From positions 1 to 12,788 of the forward strand of contig JBARCX010000363.1 in the NCBI GenBank assembly GCA_049794535.1: 12,788 bases of DNA, in the 5' to 3' direction. The notes beneath the pieces are model-generated. The model saw only the letters and a program-made list of their open reading frames with translations. It searched no databases and was not told the DNA's origin. The translations under genes and the position numbers were made by a program. Within the stretch, counting starts at the first letter, position 1. Each line of letters opens with the position of its first letter. Below, one piece after another: positions 1-6,585 of this stretch. The DNA is from JBARCX01 sp049794535. GTDB taxonomy: Bacteria; Pseudomonadota; Gammaproteobacteria; Xanthomonadales; Rhodanobacteraceae.

Positions 1-186
1 GCGCAACACCAGCCGGTAACCGATCGCTGTGGTCAGCACGGCGCCAGCCATCACGAACAACAATCGCGGGTTCCACGCGCCGAACAGATCCAGGAACCCG
101 AGCACTACGGCGGGTTCGGTCATGCCACCCAGACTCAGGCCCAGACCAAACAGCAGACCTGCTGCCATGGCTACCCAACATTTCAT
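1..186 (-). CDS. YeeE/YedE-family membrane protein, DUF6691 half (partial, cut by window edge)
   Basis: Only the first 62 codons lie in the window; the gene runs off the left edge. Translation from the ATG at 186 gives MKCWVAMAAGLLFGLGLSLG followed by GMTEPAVVLGFLDLFGAW and a second hydrophobic stretch. The pattern GLxFGLGLxLxGMTxPAxVLGFLDLFGxW is typical of DUF6691 proteins, which correspond to the C-terminal half of full-length YeeE/YedE transporters. Members are inner-membrane proteins thought to move thiosulfate or other reduced sulfur species. The start lies 11 bp after the stop of the other YeeE half (198-629), so the two are almost certainly co-transcribed and probably act together as one split transporter. 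No clear Shine-Dalgarno is seen, which fits translational coupling. Family call is from remembered motif; the substrate is unknown here. Confidence 0.8.
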   Translation of the reverse strand, partial: MKCWVAMAAGLLFGLGLSLGGMTEPAVVLGFLDLFGAWNPRLLFVMAGAVLTTAIGYRLVLR

Positions 187-197
187 GGACTGATATT

Positions 198-629
198 TCA
201 CGGAGTGCTCGCTCCGAACAGATGGCGAATCACGAAAACCGTAGCGATGCCGAAAAGCATGAACACCGAGGTAGCCAGCCATGAGCGCGACGATAGGCGG
301 GCAATGCCACAGACGCCATGACCACTGGTACAGCCACTACCGAGCCGTGTACCAAAGCCAACCAGCAGACCGGCCACCGCCATCCACGGCCACCCCACCT
401 GTGGCACGCCCACGCCGCTGGAACCATGCAGCAGCATGACCAATAAAGGTGCAACCACCAGCCCCAGGACAAACGCTACACGCCAACCGCGATCACCCGC
501 CCGCGCATCGGACAGCAGACCACTAGCGATGCCGCTGATGCCCGCAATGCGGCCCAGCGAGGCCATCAGCAGCACAGCCGACAATCCGATCAATATTCCA
601 CCTGTAGCAGAAAGGATCCAGAGGCTCAT
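198..629 (-). CDS. YeeE/YedE-family sulfur-compound transporter, N-terminal half
   Basis: A 143-residue integral membrane protein with about four hydrophobic segments (near residues 5-25, 50-68, 79-95 and 115-137). Its centre carries RLGSGCTSGHGVCGIARLS (about 94-112), the hallmark of the YeeE/YedE family. In that family the conserved cysteines in GCTSGHGVCG are thought to contact the sulfur substrate (thiosulfate or persulfide sulfur). The length matches the half-size members that occur as a tandem pair with a DUF6691 gene, as here. The start ATG at 629 has a weak AGAG about 7 bp upstream, and an AT-rich palindromic region lies 20-40 bp upstream. In relatives such pairs often sit with an ArsR-type persulfide sensor and a beta-lactamase-fold persulfide dioxygenase. 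Neither is visible in this window, but both could lie beyond the left edge. Import versus export, and the substrate, cannot be decided from sequence. Confidence 0.88.
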   Translation of the reverse strand: MSLWILSATGGILIGLSAVLLMASLGRIAGISGIASGLLSDARAGDRGWRVAFVLGLVVAPLLVMLLHGSSGVGVPQVGWPWMAVAGLLVGFGTRLGSGCTSGHGVCGIARLSSRSWLATSVFMLFGIATVFVIRHLFGASTP

Positions 630-649
630 GACATCACTCTAAATATTCA

Positions 650-666
650 TATATTCGCATAATATA
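650..666. promoter_or_regulatory. AT-rich palindrome, candidate operator of the YeeE pair
   Basis: TATATT-CGCAT-AATATA is a perfect 6-bp inverted repeat with a 5-bp spacer, 21 bp upstream of the YeeE start. It sits in a stretch (641-672) made almost only of A and T, in strong contrast to the GC-rich surroundings. ArsR-family repressors of sulfur operons (BigR, SqrR) bind AT-rich palindromes. An ATTC-N8-GCAT at 645-660 also differs by one base from the ATTC-N8-GAAT that I recall for SqrR sites. The same stretch probably holds the promoter of the minus-strand operon. The binding protein is inferred, not seen. Confidence 0.45.
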
Positions 667-780
667 ATATAGTGACGATTTACACGGCGTACAAGTGCCA
701 CCGTTTGCAGCGCTATACAAGTGTTCGCTCAAGACGGCGAATTCGATCCGGCCTCGTGATTTGTGTGCAAGACTGCAGGC

Positions 781-1296
781 ATGTTTCTGAGGCCTGCCGA
801 ACCTGCTGATGCATTGGGCGTAGCACGCGTGCACGTTCGCTCATGGCAGGTGGGCTACCGCGCGCTTCTTCCAGGTGACTATCTCGACGGTTTGCGTCCG
901 GAGCAACGAGCTGCGCGGTACGACTTTGCAACAACCGATGTCCGCAAGCCTGCGACGATCGTTGCGACAGAGTCAGGCGTCATCCGAGGGTTTGCCACCA
1001 CGGCACCCGCGCACGCCCCCGATGTACCGAACGGTGGCGAGCTATGTGCCCTCTACGTCGACCCGGACTGCTGGGGTCAAGGTATCGGCGCGGCCTTGAT
1101 ATCCGCTGCCCGAACACATCTCCACGATCTCGGATTCCGCCATGCGGTGCTCTGGCTGCTGGCTGGCAATAAGCGTGCAGAACGCTTTTATCGCATCGAT
1201 CAATGGATGCCCGATGGGGTGAGCCGAACGGAACCCGTGTGGGGCATTTCAGTTAATGAAGTCCGCTATCAGCGTGCGCTCGATCCACCGCAATAA
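781..1296 (+). CDS. GNAT-family N-acetyltransferase
   Basis: A 171-residue acetyltransferase that would transfer an acetyl group from acetyl-CoA to an amine; the substrate is unknown. It begins MFLRPAEPADALGVARVHVR, the usual GNAT N-terminal strand and helix, and continues SWQVGYRALLPGDYL, a phrase common in this subfamily. Motif A is LYVDPDCWGQGIGAALISAA (91-110), with the acetyl-CoA pyrophosphate loop QGIGA at 100-104. Motif B follows as LWLLAGNKRAERFY (124-137). The position after it, normally a GW turn, reads DQW. The frame can be extended to a GTG at 763, but the extra six residues lie outside the domain, so the ATG at 781 is preferred; neither start has a good Shine-Dalgarno. It is divergent from the YeeE pair and convergent with the monooxygenase 11 bp downstream, so it is probably transcribed alone. 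Confidence 0.88.
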   Translation: MFLRPAEPADALGVARVHVRSWQVGYRALLPGDYLDGLRPEQRAARYDFATTDVRKPATIVATESGVIRGFATTAPAHAPDVPNGGELCALYVDPDCWGQGIGAALISAARTHLHDLGFRHAVLWLLAGNKRAERFYRIDQWMPDGVSRTEPVWGISVNEVRYQRALDPPQ

Positions 1297-1307
1297 ACGA
1301 CTATCTT

Positions 1308-2495
1308 CTATGTAAGTAAGTCTTGCGTATCAACGGAATCGGTCGACGACTCGTCCTGCATAGATTGGTGACTGCGATACATCTCCAGCGTCAACGAATG
1401 ATCATGGGACAGTTGCGTAGCCGCAGCATCGGCTGACTCCTTGGCAGCTTCAACAACGCGCGCGAACATCTGCGTTTCGTATTCAGCGACCGCGCTTGTC
1501 CAATCCACATGCTCAATCAGGCGTTGTGCGAGTTCCACTGCATCGAGCATCGCAGCATTAACCCCTTCACCACCGAAAGGCGACATCACGTGCGCGGCAT
1601 CGCCAATCAAAGTAAGGCCACGCCGGTTTGTCCAGCAGTGGCCCACCGGTAACGCGTGAATGGTGCGCGCCACAAAATGATCGTTGCTGGCGCGGAACAG
1701 ATCGAGAATGTCGTCCGCGAAATCGTCGAACTCTTGCAATAGCCCCTCGCGAACAGCCATGGGCGAAGCAAAGTTGTAGCGCTTCTCGGCCCAACCCATG
1801 GGCACACGAAAGATCGCATAACCACGTACATGCGCGTTACCGTTGCGCTGGGCAATGATTTCCTTGCCATCGCCCTCCACACCTACTTTGCCCCGGCCCA
1901 CCAGGCGCGAAAGCGCGGGATGACGGTTGTCGATGTCATCGATACCGAACTCGACAAAGGTGAGACCACTGTATTGCGGCTGATATGGCGACAGCAGTGG
2001 CCGTACGCGTGACCACGCGCCATCGGCGCCCACGATCAAGTCGAATGGACCATCTTTCTCGCCACTCTCGAAGATAAGGCTCCAACGCCCATCGTGCTGT
2101 GGCTGCACCTCGCGCAATGCATAGCCCCAGCGCACGCAGTCATTCGGCAACGCATCCAGCAACATGGCGCGCAGTGCCGTGCGATCCACCTCCGGTCGAT
2201 TGCCGCTACTCGTATCGGCTTCTTCGAACAGTACTCGGCCGGCCTTATCCAGCAGACGCGTGCCCTGGTCGTCGTAGCGGGCGATGCGTTGAAACTCGGC
2301 GGTAAGTCCCGCGCGCTCGACGGCGTGCAGTCCCGACTCCTCGTGCAGATCCAATGTGCCACCTTGCGGTCGGACCAATGGCCCAGCCTCGCCCTCGAAC
2401 ACCGTGGATTCGAGGCCGTAGCAATGAAGAATACGTGCCAGCGTGAGGCCGCCAGGGCCACCGCCGACAATAGCGATGCGTCGTTGGGTGCGCAT
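1308..2495 (-). CDS. TetX-like FAD-dependent monooxygenase
   Basis: A 395-residue class A flavin monooxygenase that would use NAD(P)H, FAD and O2 to hydroxylate an aromatic or polyketide-like substrate in the cytoplasm. The order of motifs is complete: the Rossmann dinucleotide motif GGGPGGLTLARIL (11-23), GGTLDLHEESG (45-55, a phrase shared with TetX-type enzymes), an arginine in VDRTALRAML (103-112), the DG motif GADGAWSRVR (156-165), and the GD motif GDAAHVMSPFGGEGVN (298-313), which contacts FAD. The tail (376-395) is polar and probably disordered. The frame can start at a TTG at 2507, but the ATG at 2495 leads directly into the FAD strand (RRIAIVGGG) and is preferred; neither has a clear Shine-Dalgarno. 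The gene is divergent from a MarR regulator across about 70 bp containing two palindromes, so MarR control with release by a phenolic or drug-like ligand is likely. Tetracycline as substrate is possible but not shown. Confidence 0.88.
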   Translation of the reverse strand: MRTQRRIAIVGGGPGGLTLARILHCYGLESTVFEGEAGPLVRPQGGTLDLHEESGLHAVERAGLTAEFQRIARYDDQGTRLLDKAGRVLFEEADTSSGNRPEVDRTALRAMLLDALPNDCVRWGYALREVQPQHDGRWSLIFESGEKDGPFDLIVGADGAWSRVRPLLSPYQPQYSGLTFVEFGIDDIDNRHPALSRLVGRGKVGVEGDGKEIIAQRNGNAHVRGYAIFRVPMGWAEKRYNFASPMAVREGLLQEFDDFADDILDLFRASNDHFVARTIHALPVGHCWTNRRGLTLIGDAAHVMSPFGGEGVNAAMLDAVELAQRLIEHVDWTSAVAEYETQMFARVVEAAKESADAAATQLSHDHSLTLEMYRSHQSMQDESSTDSVDTQDLLT

Positions 2496-2516
2496 AGGTG
2501 TGTGCAATCAATTACA

Positions 2517-2548
2517 ATAGGTACCTATATAAAAACATAGCATCCTAT
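2517..2548. promoter_or_regulatory. Paired palindromic operators between monooxygenase and marR-type gene
   Basis: ATAGGTACCTAT at 2517-2528 is a perfect 12-bp palindrome. ATAGCATCCTAT at 2537-2548 repeats it with one mismatched pair, exactly 20 bp later, about two helical turns. A further half-site ATAGGT lies at 2494-2499, over the monooxygenase start codon. MarR dimers bind palindromes of about this size, and the pair lies where it would block both divergent promoters. The AT-rich stretch 2508-2550 presumably contains those promoters, but I cannot assign -35 and -10 boxes with confidence. Confidence 0.65.
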
Positions 2549-2564
2549 ACACCGTCAACATGCC

Positions 2565-3029
2565 ATGACCCAAGCCATGACCAACGCCGACCTAACTGCT
2601 CAGCCGCTAAAACTCATCGGCCAACTCCACCGTAGCTTCACACGCATTGCCGACGGACAGCTACGCGAGCTTGGCTTTGCCACGAGCCAGCTTCCCGTAT
2701 TGGTGGCATTGAAAAAGAACAAAGCCCTGTCACAGTCCGAGCTGGCGCGCTTTGCCCGAGTCGAGCAGCCGAGCATGGCCCAACTGCTCAATCGCATGGA
2801 GCGCGATGGCCTCGTCCAGCGCGTACCTGACCCCGATGACAAACGCAGCCGCCTGATCTCGCTGACGGATAGTGCCTCCCGCCGGATGCCCAAGGGCAAG
2901 GCCATCATGGATGCGATGTGTGAGATGGCGCTGGAAGATTTCAGCCCATCGGATATCACTCAGCTCGTAGCGCTGCTGCAACGCATGAACGCCAACCTGG
3001 ATCGCGCTGAGGACGACGCGGGAAAGTGA
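2565..3029 (+). CDS. MarR-family transcriptional regulator
   Basis: A 154-residue winged helix-turn-helix protein of usual MarR length. Helical dimerisation segments lie at about 12-38 and 109-150. The DNA-binding domain spans about 40-105: LSQSELARFARVEQPSMAQL forms the helix-turn-helix (55-74), and RMERDGLVQRVPDPDDKRSR (78-97) is the recognition-helix end and wing, with the DxR-type basic wing (DDKRS) typical of the family. Such proteins are dimeric repressors released by phenolic compounds or by cysteine oxidation; the single cysteine (C119) is in the C-terminal helix. Two in-frame ATGs (2565 and 2577) are possible and neither has a convincing Shine-Dalgarno. The gene is divergent from the monooxygenase, and the palindromes in its own upstream region suggest control of both genes. 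Confidence 0.92.
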   Translation: MTQAMTNADLTAQPLKLIGQLHRSFTRIADGQLRELGFATSQLPVLVALKKNKALSQSELARFARVEQPSMAQLLNRMERDGLVQRVPDPDDKRSRLISLTDSASRRMPKGKAIMDAMCEMALEDFSPSDITQLVALLQRMNANLDRAEDDAGK

Positions 3030-3079
3030 TCATCTGATCGATCGATGAAGTCGAACTGCGATGCTTCCTCGTATGGATA

Positions 3080-4060
3080 TCAGACAACCCGCCACAGGCG
3101 CTTGGCTTCCTCCGCGATAACTTCCGGAAACTCCTCCGGGAAAAACAGCTTGCCATCGGGCACCAGGCGAATGCCTTGCGACTCAGGAAATGTACGGTCC
3201 AGATAATGTGCGTCTGCTTGCGAGAAAATGTCGTCGCGGGCGCCCCACACGATGCGCACAGGTACCGTGCTGTGCTTCAACGTCGCTTCGATACCTGCCA
3301 GCGGATTGGGCTCGAGCGCGAGGTGGAACGCGTGATACTGCGCCCTGCGCAATGGTGAACTCACGAGCGGCGCAACGTAGTAATCGATGGCCGCGTCAGT
3401 AAAATGCCTGGGCTCGCTATACACGGCTGCACCGAATGTCGAACGCGCCAGCGCTTTGTCGGTGAGCCATTTGGCCGTCGCATCCGCGAGTGTTCCGGCG
3501 CGTGCCATTTCGATAGCGGGCTTGACCTTGGGTGGAGGGCTGTCGGGCTCGACATCGCCATTCGTCAACAGCAGCGTCCGTACGCGCTCCGGATAGCGGG
3601 CCACGAACAGCTGTGCCACCGCCCCGCCGCTATCGCTGGCAATGATATCGACCTTCGATATCGCCAGCGTATCGAGCAGGGTTGCGAGCATCGCGGTCTG
3701 GGCGGCAGGTGCCAGCGATTGATGCTCCGGAATCTGCGAGTACCCGAGACCCATGAAATCGGGTGCGATGCATCGCCGGTAAGCGGACAGCCTGTCGAGC
3801 GCACCGCGCCATTGAAAGCTGTTGAGCGGAGCACCGTGCAGGAACAACGCTGCTTCACCCGAGCCTCGCTCGACATAAGCGATCTTTCCAAACGGAATGT
3901 CGGCGAAACGTCTCGTCGCACGAAACACCACCGCGTCTTTTGCAGCTGATACCTCCGGGTCCGACATGCCATGCGCCGCGCCCACGCGCGACACCAGCAC
4001 ACCGACAACACCAGCGGCGAGCGTTGCGCCGGTCAATTTCAGGAACTGTCTACGCCTCAT
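3080..4060 (-). CDS. Tat-exported alpha/beta hydrolase (dehalogenase/epoxide-hydrolase-like fold)
   Basis: A 326-residue alpha/beta-hydrolase with a twin-arginine signal: MRRRQFLKLTGATLAAG and a hydrophobic stretch to about residue 25, so it should be exported folded to the periplasm. The oxyanion region is HGAPLNSFQW (75-84). The nucleophile elbow reads ASDSGG (141-146), which aligns with the aspartate-nucleophile elbows of dehalogenases and epoxide hydrolases (xDxGG), making D143 the likely nucleophile, with S144 as alternative. The acid is probably D276 in WGARDDIF. Where the catalytic histidine is expected the protein reads GKLFFPEE (303-310), without histidine. The longer frame begins at a GTG at 4090, but the ATG at 4060 has AGGA 7 bp upstream and starts right at the Tat motif, so it is chosen. 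It is divergent from an AraC regulator, which probably controls it. The substrate is unknown. Confidence 0.85.
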   Translation of the reverse strand: MRRRQFLKLTGATLAAGVVGVLVSRVGAAHGMSDPEVSAAKDAVVFRATRRFADIPFGKIAYVERGSGEAALFLHGAPLNSFQWRGALDRLSAYRRCIAPDFMGLGYSQIPEHQSLAPAAQTAMLATLLDTLAISKVDIIASDSGGAVAQLFVARYPERVRTLLLTNGDVEPDSPPPKVKPAIEMARAGTLADATAKWLTDKALARSTFGAAVYSEPRHFTDAAIDYYVAPLVSSPLRRAQYHAFHLALEPNPLAGIEATLKHSTVPVRIVWGARDDIFSQADAHYLDRTFPESQGIRLVPDGKLFFPEEFPEVIAEEAKRLWRVV

Positions 4061-4067
4061 TCCGATT

Positions 4068-4071
4068 TCCT
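4068..4071 (-). promoter_or_regulatory. Ribosome binding site of the Tat-exported hydrolase
   Basis: AGGA on the minus strand lies 7 bases before the ATG at 4060. It favours that start over the upstream GTG at 4090, which has none. Confidence 0.6.
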
Positions 4072-4118
4072 GCGATGGATGCTTATGCACATGACCATGC
4101 TGGCAACATCGCCATCAC

Positions 4119-4130
4119 TGTGCGCGCACA
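4119..4130. promoter_or_regulatory. Palindrome in the hydrolase/araC-type intergenic region
   Basis: TGTGCGCGCACA is a perfect 12-bp palindrome near the middle of the 144-bp region between the divergent hydrolase and AraC-type genes. AraC proteins more often bind direct repeats as monomers or dimers, so this may be a site for another regulator or chance. Its central placement is what makes it a candidate. Confidence 0.35.
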
Positions 4131-4204
4131 AATAGCCGCAGCCGGACACGGACGGATGAAATTCGGCACTTGCACAACACCGGGGCGCGTAGAACGATTC
4201 TGCG

Positions 4205-5092
4205 ATGATCGATAGACCCTCGTGCTACCCCGGCCCACCAGCCGCGCTGCTATCGAGCGTTGGCCAGGCGCGCCTGCCCCTACTCGACGTGCTCACGTCG
4301 CCGGTGCCGTCGGGGCGATTTGATTCGCCAGTGGATCACCGTCATGTCCTCTGCCTTCACCTGGGTGACCCCGTCCCCGTCACCTATCGTGCAGGCCAGT
4401 ACGAACGAAAGGGAAACCGGATCCATGGCCAGTTCTGCGTTGTACCCGCACAATCGAGCACTCGCTGGACGCTGTCGCGGCCTGCGCAATCGCTGCTACT
4501 CCGGTTACAGCCTTCACTGCTTTTGGACACCGCAGATGCCATGGGCATCGGCTCACGGAATGCAGAACTCGCGCCATCGATTCATGTGCGCGACCCCCAG
4601 GTGGAGCGTATCGGCTGGATGATGCAAGCCGAGGACCATGACGCGTATCCCGGTGGTCGATTATTTGCGGATAGTCTCGCTTCCGCATTAGCCACGCGCT
4701 TACTCGTCCTGCAATCACGCCATGGAGCACAGACATCCAAGCCAGCTCGTGCACTACCTGCATGGCGATTGCGCCATGTGCTCGAGTACATCGATGCACA
4801 TCTCGATGAAGACCTTACGCTCGCCGAGCTGGCGAGCGTGGCGGGATTTAGCCTGTCGCACTTCAAGCCACTGTTCAAACAAGCCGTCGGTATGCCCGTG
4901 CATCGCTTTGTACTAGAGCGGCGCGTAGAGCATGCGCGAATACGCCTGCTCGAAGGCAATGGCAGCCTGACGGAGATTGCACTGGAAGCTGGCTTTGCGC
5001 ATCCGAGCCATATGGCTCGTTGCATGCGCCGCCTATTGGGGCTAAGCCCATCCCAAATCGCAGATGCGCCTCGAACCCGATTCCGCCGTTGA
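4205..5092 (+). CDS. AraC-family transcriptional regulator
   Basis: A 295-residue regulator with the usual layout: an N-terminal half (about 20-130) rich in beta-strand and a C-terminal DNA-binding domain of two helix-turn-helix motifs (about 188-287). The first motif is LTLAELASVAGFSLSHFKPL (204-223), the second SLTEIALEAGFAHPSHMARC (254-273), followed by LLGLSPSQI, the standard AraC ending (the family usually has GxSPxxYR). The N-terminal part does not match a ligand-binding type I can name. It is divergent from the Tat-exported hydrolase, its most likely target, and is followed after 9 bp by a 79-residue open frame on the same strand. The start ATG at 4205 has no strong Shine-Dalgarno, but no better in-frame start precedes it. 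Confidence 0.92.
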   Translation: MIDRPSCYPGPPAALLSSVGQARLPLLDVLTSPVPSGRFDSPVDHRHVLCLHLGDPVPVTYRAGQYERKGNRIHGQFCVVPAQSSTRWTLSRPAQSLLLRLQPSLLLDTADAMGIGSRNAELAPSIHVRDPQVERIGWMMQAEDHDAYPGGRLFADSLASALATRLLVLQSRHGAQTSKPARALPAWRLRHVLEYIDAHLDEDLTLAELASVAGFSLSHFKPLFKQAVGMPVHRFVLERRVEHARIRLLEGNGSLTEIALEAGFAHPSHMARCMRRLLGLSPSQIADAPRTRFRR

Positions 5093-5101
5093 GTAACAGC
5101 T

Positions 5102-5341
5102 ATGGCTAACGTTGATGGTCAAACCCTGCTGATTGCGGTGCAAGCAGTACAAGTACAGATACGTTCACTGACAGTCCAAATCGACCAGACAGATGAAGAC
5201 GTGGACGTGAGCGATCTCGAGGATATGTTGCTGAGTTACACGCAAGCGGCCGAGGCTTTGCGTCAAGCCTATGAGGCCGAGGAGTTGATCAGCAGCAACC
5301 TTCCGCCTTACGACACGTTGGCGCCTGAGCGGCAGACTTGA
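5102..5341 (+). CDS. Small conserved-looking protein of unknown function
   Basis: A 79-residue acidic protein that I do not recognise. Residues 5-30 (GQTLLIAVQAVQVQIRSLTV) and 36-62 (SDLEDMLLSYTQAAEALRQA) look like two amphipathic helices separated by an acidic DQTDEDVDVSD turn, suggesting a helical hairpin or short coiled coil. The tail is proline-rich. There is no signal peptide and no cysteine. It begins 9 bp after the AraC-type stop on the same strand and ends 8 bp before a strong terminator, so it is probably the last gene of that transcript and may be translationally coupled. The well-formed transcript end and balanced protein composition make it a credible gene; its function is open. 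Confidence 0.72.
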   Translation: MANVDGQTLLIAVQAVQVQIRSLTVQIDQTDEDVDVSDLEDMLLSYTQAAEALRQAYEAEELISSNLPPYDTLAPERQT

Positions 5342-5349
5342 GAAAACCC

Positions 5350-5382
5350 AAAAGCCGAGGGGGACTGGCCCCCTCGGCTTTT
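5350..5382. terminator. Strong bidirectional Rho-independent terminator
   Basis: AAAAGCCGAGGGGG (5350-5363) pairs perfectly with CCCCCTCGGCTTTT (5369-5382) across the 5-base loop ACTGG. The A-run on one side and T-run on the other let it work on both strands. It ends the AraC-type/79-residue transcript from the left and, 54 bp after its stop, the exported-protein gene from the right. Confidence 0.93.
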
Positions 5383-5436
5383 ATCTACATCCCAATCCAA
5401 CCGCCGAACTCAACCATCGAATTCAGCGAACAACGA

Positions 5437-6492
5437 TCAGTTCGACTCGGTGAAGCTGATCGACGGGGTCGAACCACTTGTGGCGGTGCAGCTACCCAGG
5501 GTCAGGTTGTTGCTTTCGCCGGTGGTACCGTTATCGGCCTGGCAGGTCGGTGCGCTGCTGGAGCCATTGGTAGCGGCAATGTTCACCTTCACCGAGACGC
5601 CGCTGGTGTTGAACTTGGCTTCCGAACCACCGGCATCGCCAACGACGTTGTACTCAACCTCGTTCCAGACACTGGCGATATCCAGCGTGCTGTCCTTTTG
5701 GCTGGTGCTGTAGGCATCACCGTCATAGGTAACAACGGTCGTGTCGTTACCGCCGGTGGTTGCGGTGCCCGTCACCGTCACGCCGCCCAGATTCTTCGGC
5801 GAAATGTCCGCCAGCTGAGTGCCCGCACTGTTCTCGTAGCAATCGCCTTCGCCGTCACTTCCGAAGCCGCTCGGGCAAGCATCCGCAGTACCCCAACCGA
5901 TCAGCCAATCCTGCATGAACACGGTGCCTTGGCCATTGACCGAATAATCGGTGGCATAGATGAACTGCTGCCACACGGTGCAGCCGGAGTGACCTGCACA
6001 CGCAGCCGAAGTCTGAGTGAAGCTGGTGTTCATCTGCAGCGAATATTCGTTCGCACCGAGAATGCCACCGCCGCCATAAGCCGCCACGCCGACGCTCTTC
6101 TCGGAGGTCACGCCCGAATACGTCGGGAAGCTACCCACTGCCTTGCTGATCGGGCTGGCGCTGTTCAGGGTGTAGTCGTTGCCGTTACCCGCGGTTTGTT
6201 GCTGACCGAAAACAATCCGGCGCGGCACCGGGTGGGCGCGAGGCGTTACTTGTTTGCACTCCACCTGCTTCCAGATGACGCTGGGATACGAGGCATGGAA
6301 ACAGCCTTCTGAAGGCGTGGCGATCTGCGCCATGTCTCCACGCCATGCCAGGCGTGCTACTGCTTCGATCGGACCTACCTGCTCGCTCGGAGCCTGTGTG
6401 GAGAAATCCGCGGATTGCGCTGCAAAAGCAGCGGGCACGCACGCCGCACTCACAAGACCTGCTGCGAACACAAATTTCAACATCGATTGCAT
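5437..6492 (-). CDS. Exported protein of unknown function with four probable disulfides
   Basis: A 351-residue protein with a Sec signal peptide (MQSMLKFVFAAGLVSAACVP, cleavage likely after AAFA at 24). I know similar proteins only as unnamed exported proteins of soil bacteria. The mature part has eight cysteines in four sequence-local pairs: C64/C79, C165/C171, C206/C218 and C317/C335, fitting a disulfide-stabilised secreted beta-rich domain. Recognisable phrases are SYPSVIWKQVEC (68-79), GNGNDYTL (102-109), VWQQFIYATD (173-182), FMQDWLIGWG (192-201) and a Ser/Thr/Gly-rich C-terminal half. No known catalytic motif is seen. The frame extends to 6543, but the ATG at 6492 has GGGGAG 8 bp upstream and starts at the signal peptide. 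It stands alone, with a terminator downstream and a long gene-free stretch upstream. A role in surface binding or polymer interaction would be a guess. Confidence 0.82.
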   Translation of the reverse strand: MQSMLKFVFAAGLVSAACVPAAFAAQSADFSTQAPSEQVGPIEAVARLAWRGDMAQIATPSEGCFHASYPSVIWKQVECKQVTPRAHPVPRRIVFGQQQTAGNGNDYTLNSASPISKAVGSFPTYSGVTSEKSVGVAAYGGGGILGANEYSLQMNTSFTQTSAACAGHSGCTVWQQFIYATDYSVNGQGTVFMQDWLIGWGTADACPSGFGSDGEGDCYENSAGTQLADISPKNLGGVTVTGTATTGGNDTTVVTYDGDAYSTSQKDSTLDIASVWNEVEYNVVGDAGGSEAKFNTSGVSVKVNIAATNGSSSAPTCQADNGTTGESNNLTLGSCTATSGSTPSISFTESN

Positions 6493-6500
6493 TTGCGATA

Positions 6501-6506
6501 CTCCCC
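6501..6506 (-). promoter_or_regulatory. Ribosome binding site of the exported unknown protein
   Basis: GGGGAG on the minus strand lies 8 bases before the ATG at 6492 and decides that start against the longer frame to 6543. Confidence 0.65.
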
Positions 6507-6585
6507 AGTATGAAATGACGAAAGGTTGTCGGCTCTGGATCATCCAAGAGCCTTGGTACCTCTAACGACGCCCCACAACACGCAC

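Noticed and set aside
690..723. Direct repeat TACAAGTG at 690-697 and 716-723 before the acetyltransferase gene
   Set aside because: Only 8 bp, two copies 26 bp apart and no symmetry; plausible by chance and no promoter box is clear beside it.
3030..3046. GATC-rich palindromic run (ATCGATCGAT at 3037-3046) between convergent genes
   Set aside because: A short dinucleotide-like repeat of a common tetramer, without a T-run or long stem, so neither terminator nor operator can be supported.
5338..6312. Long plus-strand open frame (324 codons) over the exported-protein gene
   Set aside because: It is antisense to a gene with signal peptide, ribosome site and cysteine pairs, begins inside the terminator hairpin, and its translation has no domain. 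Its length follows from GC-rich codon use.
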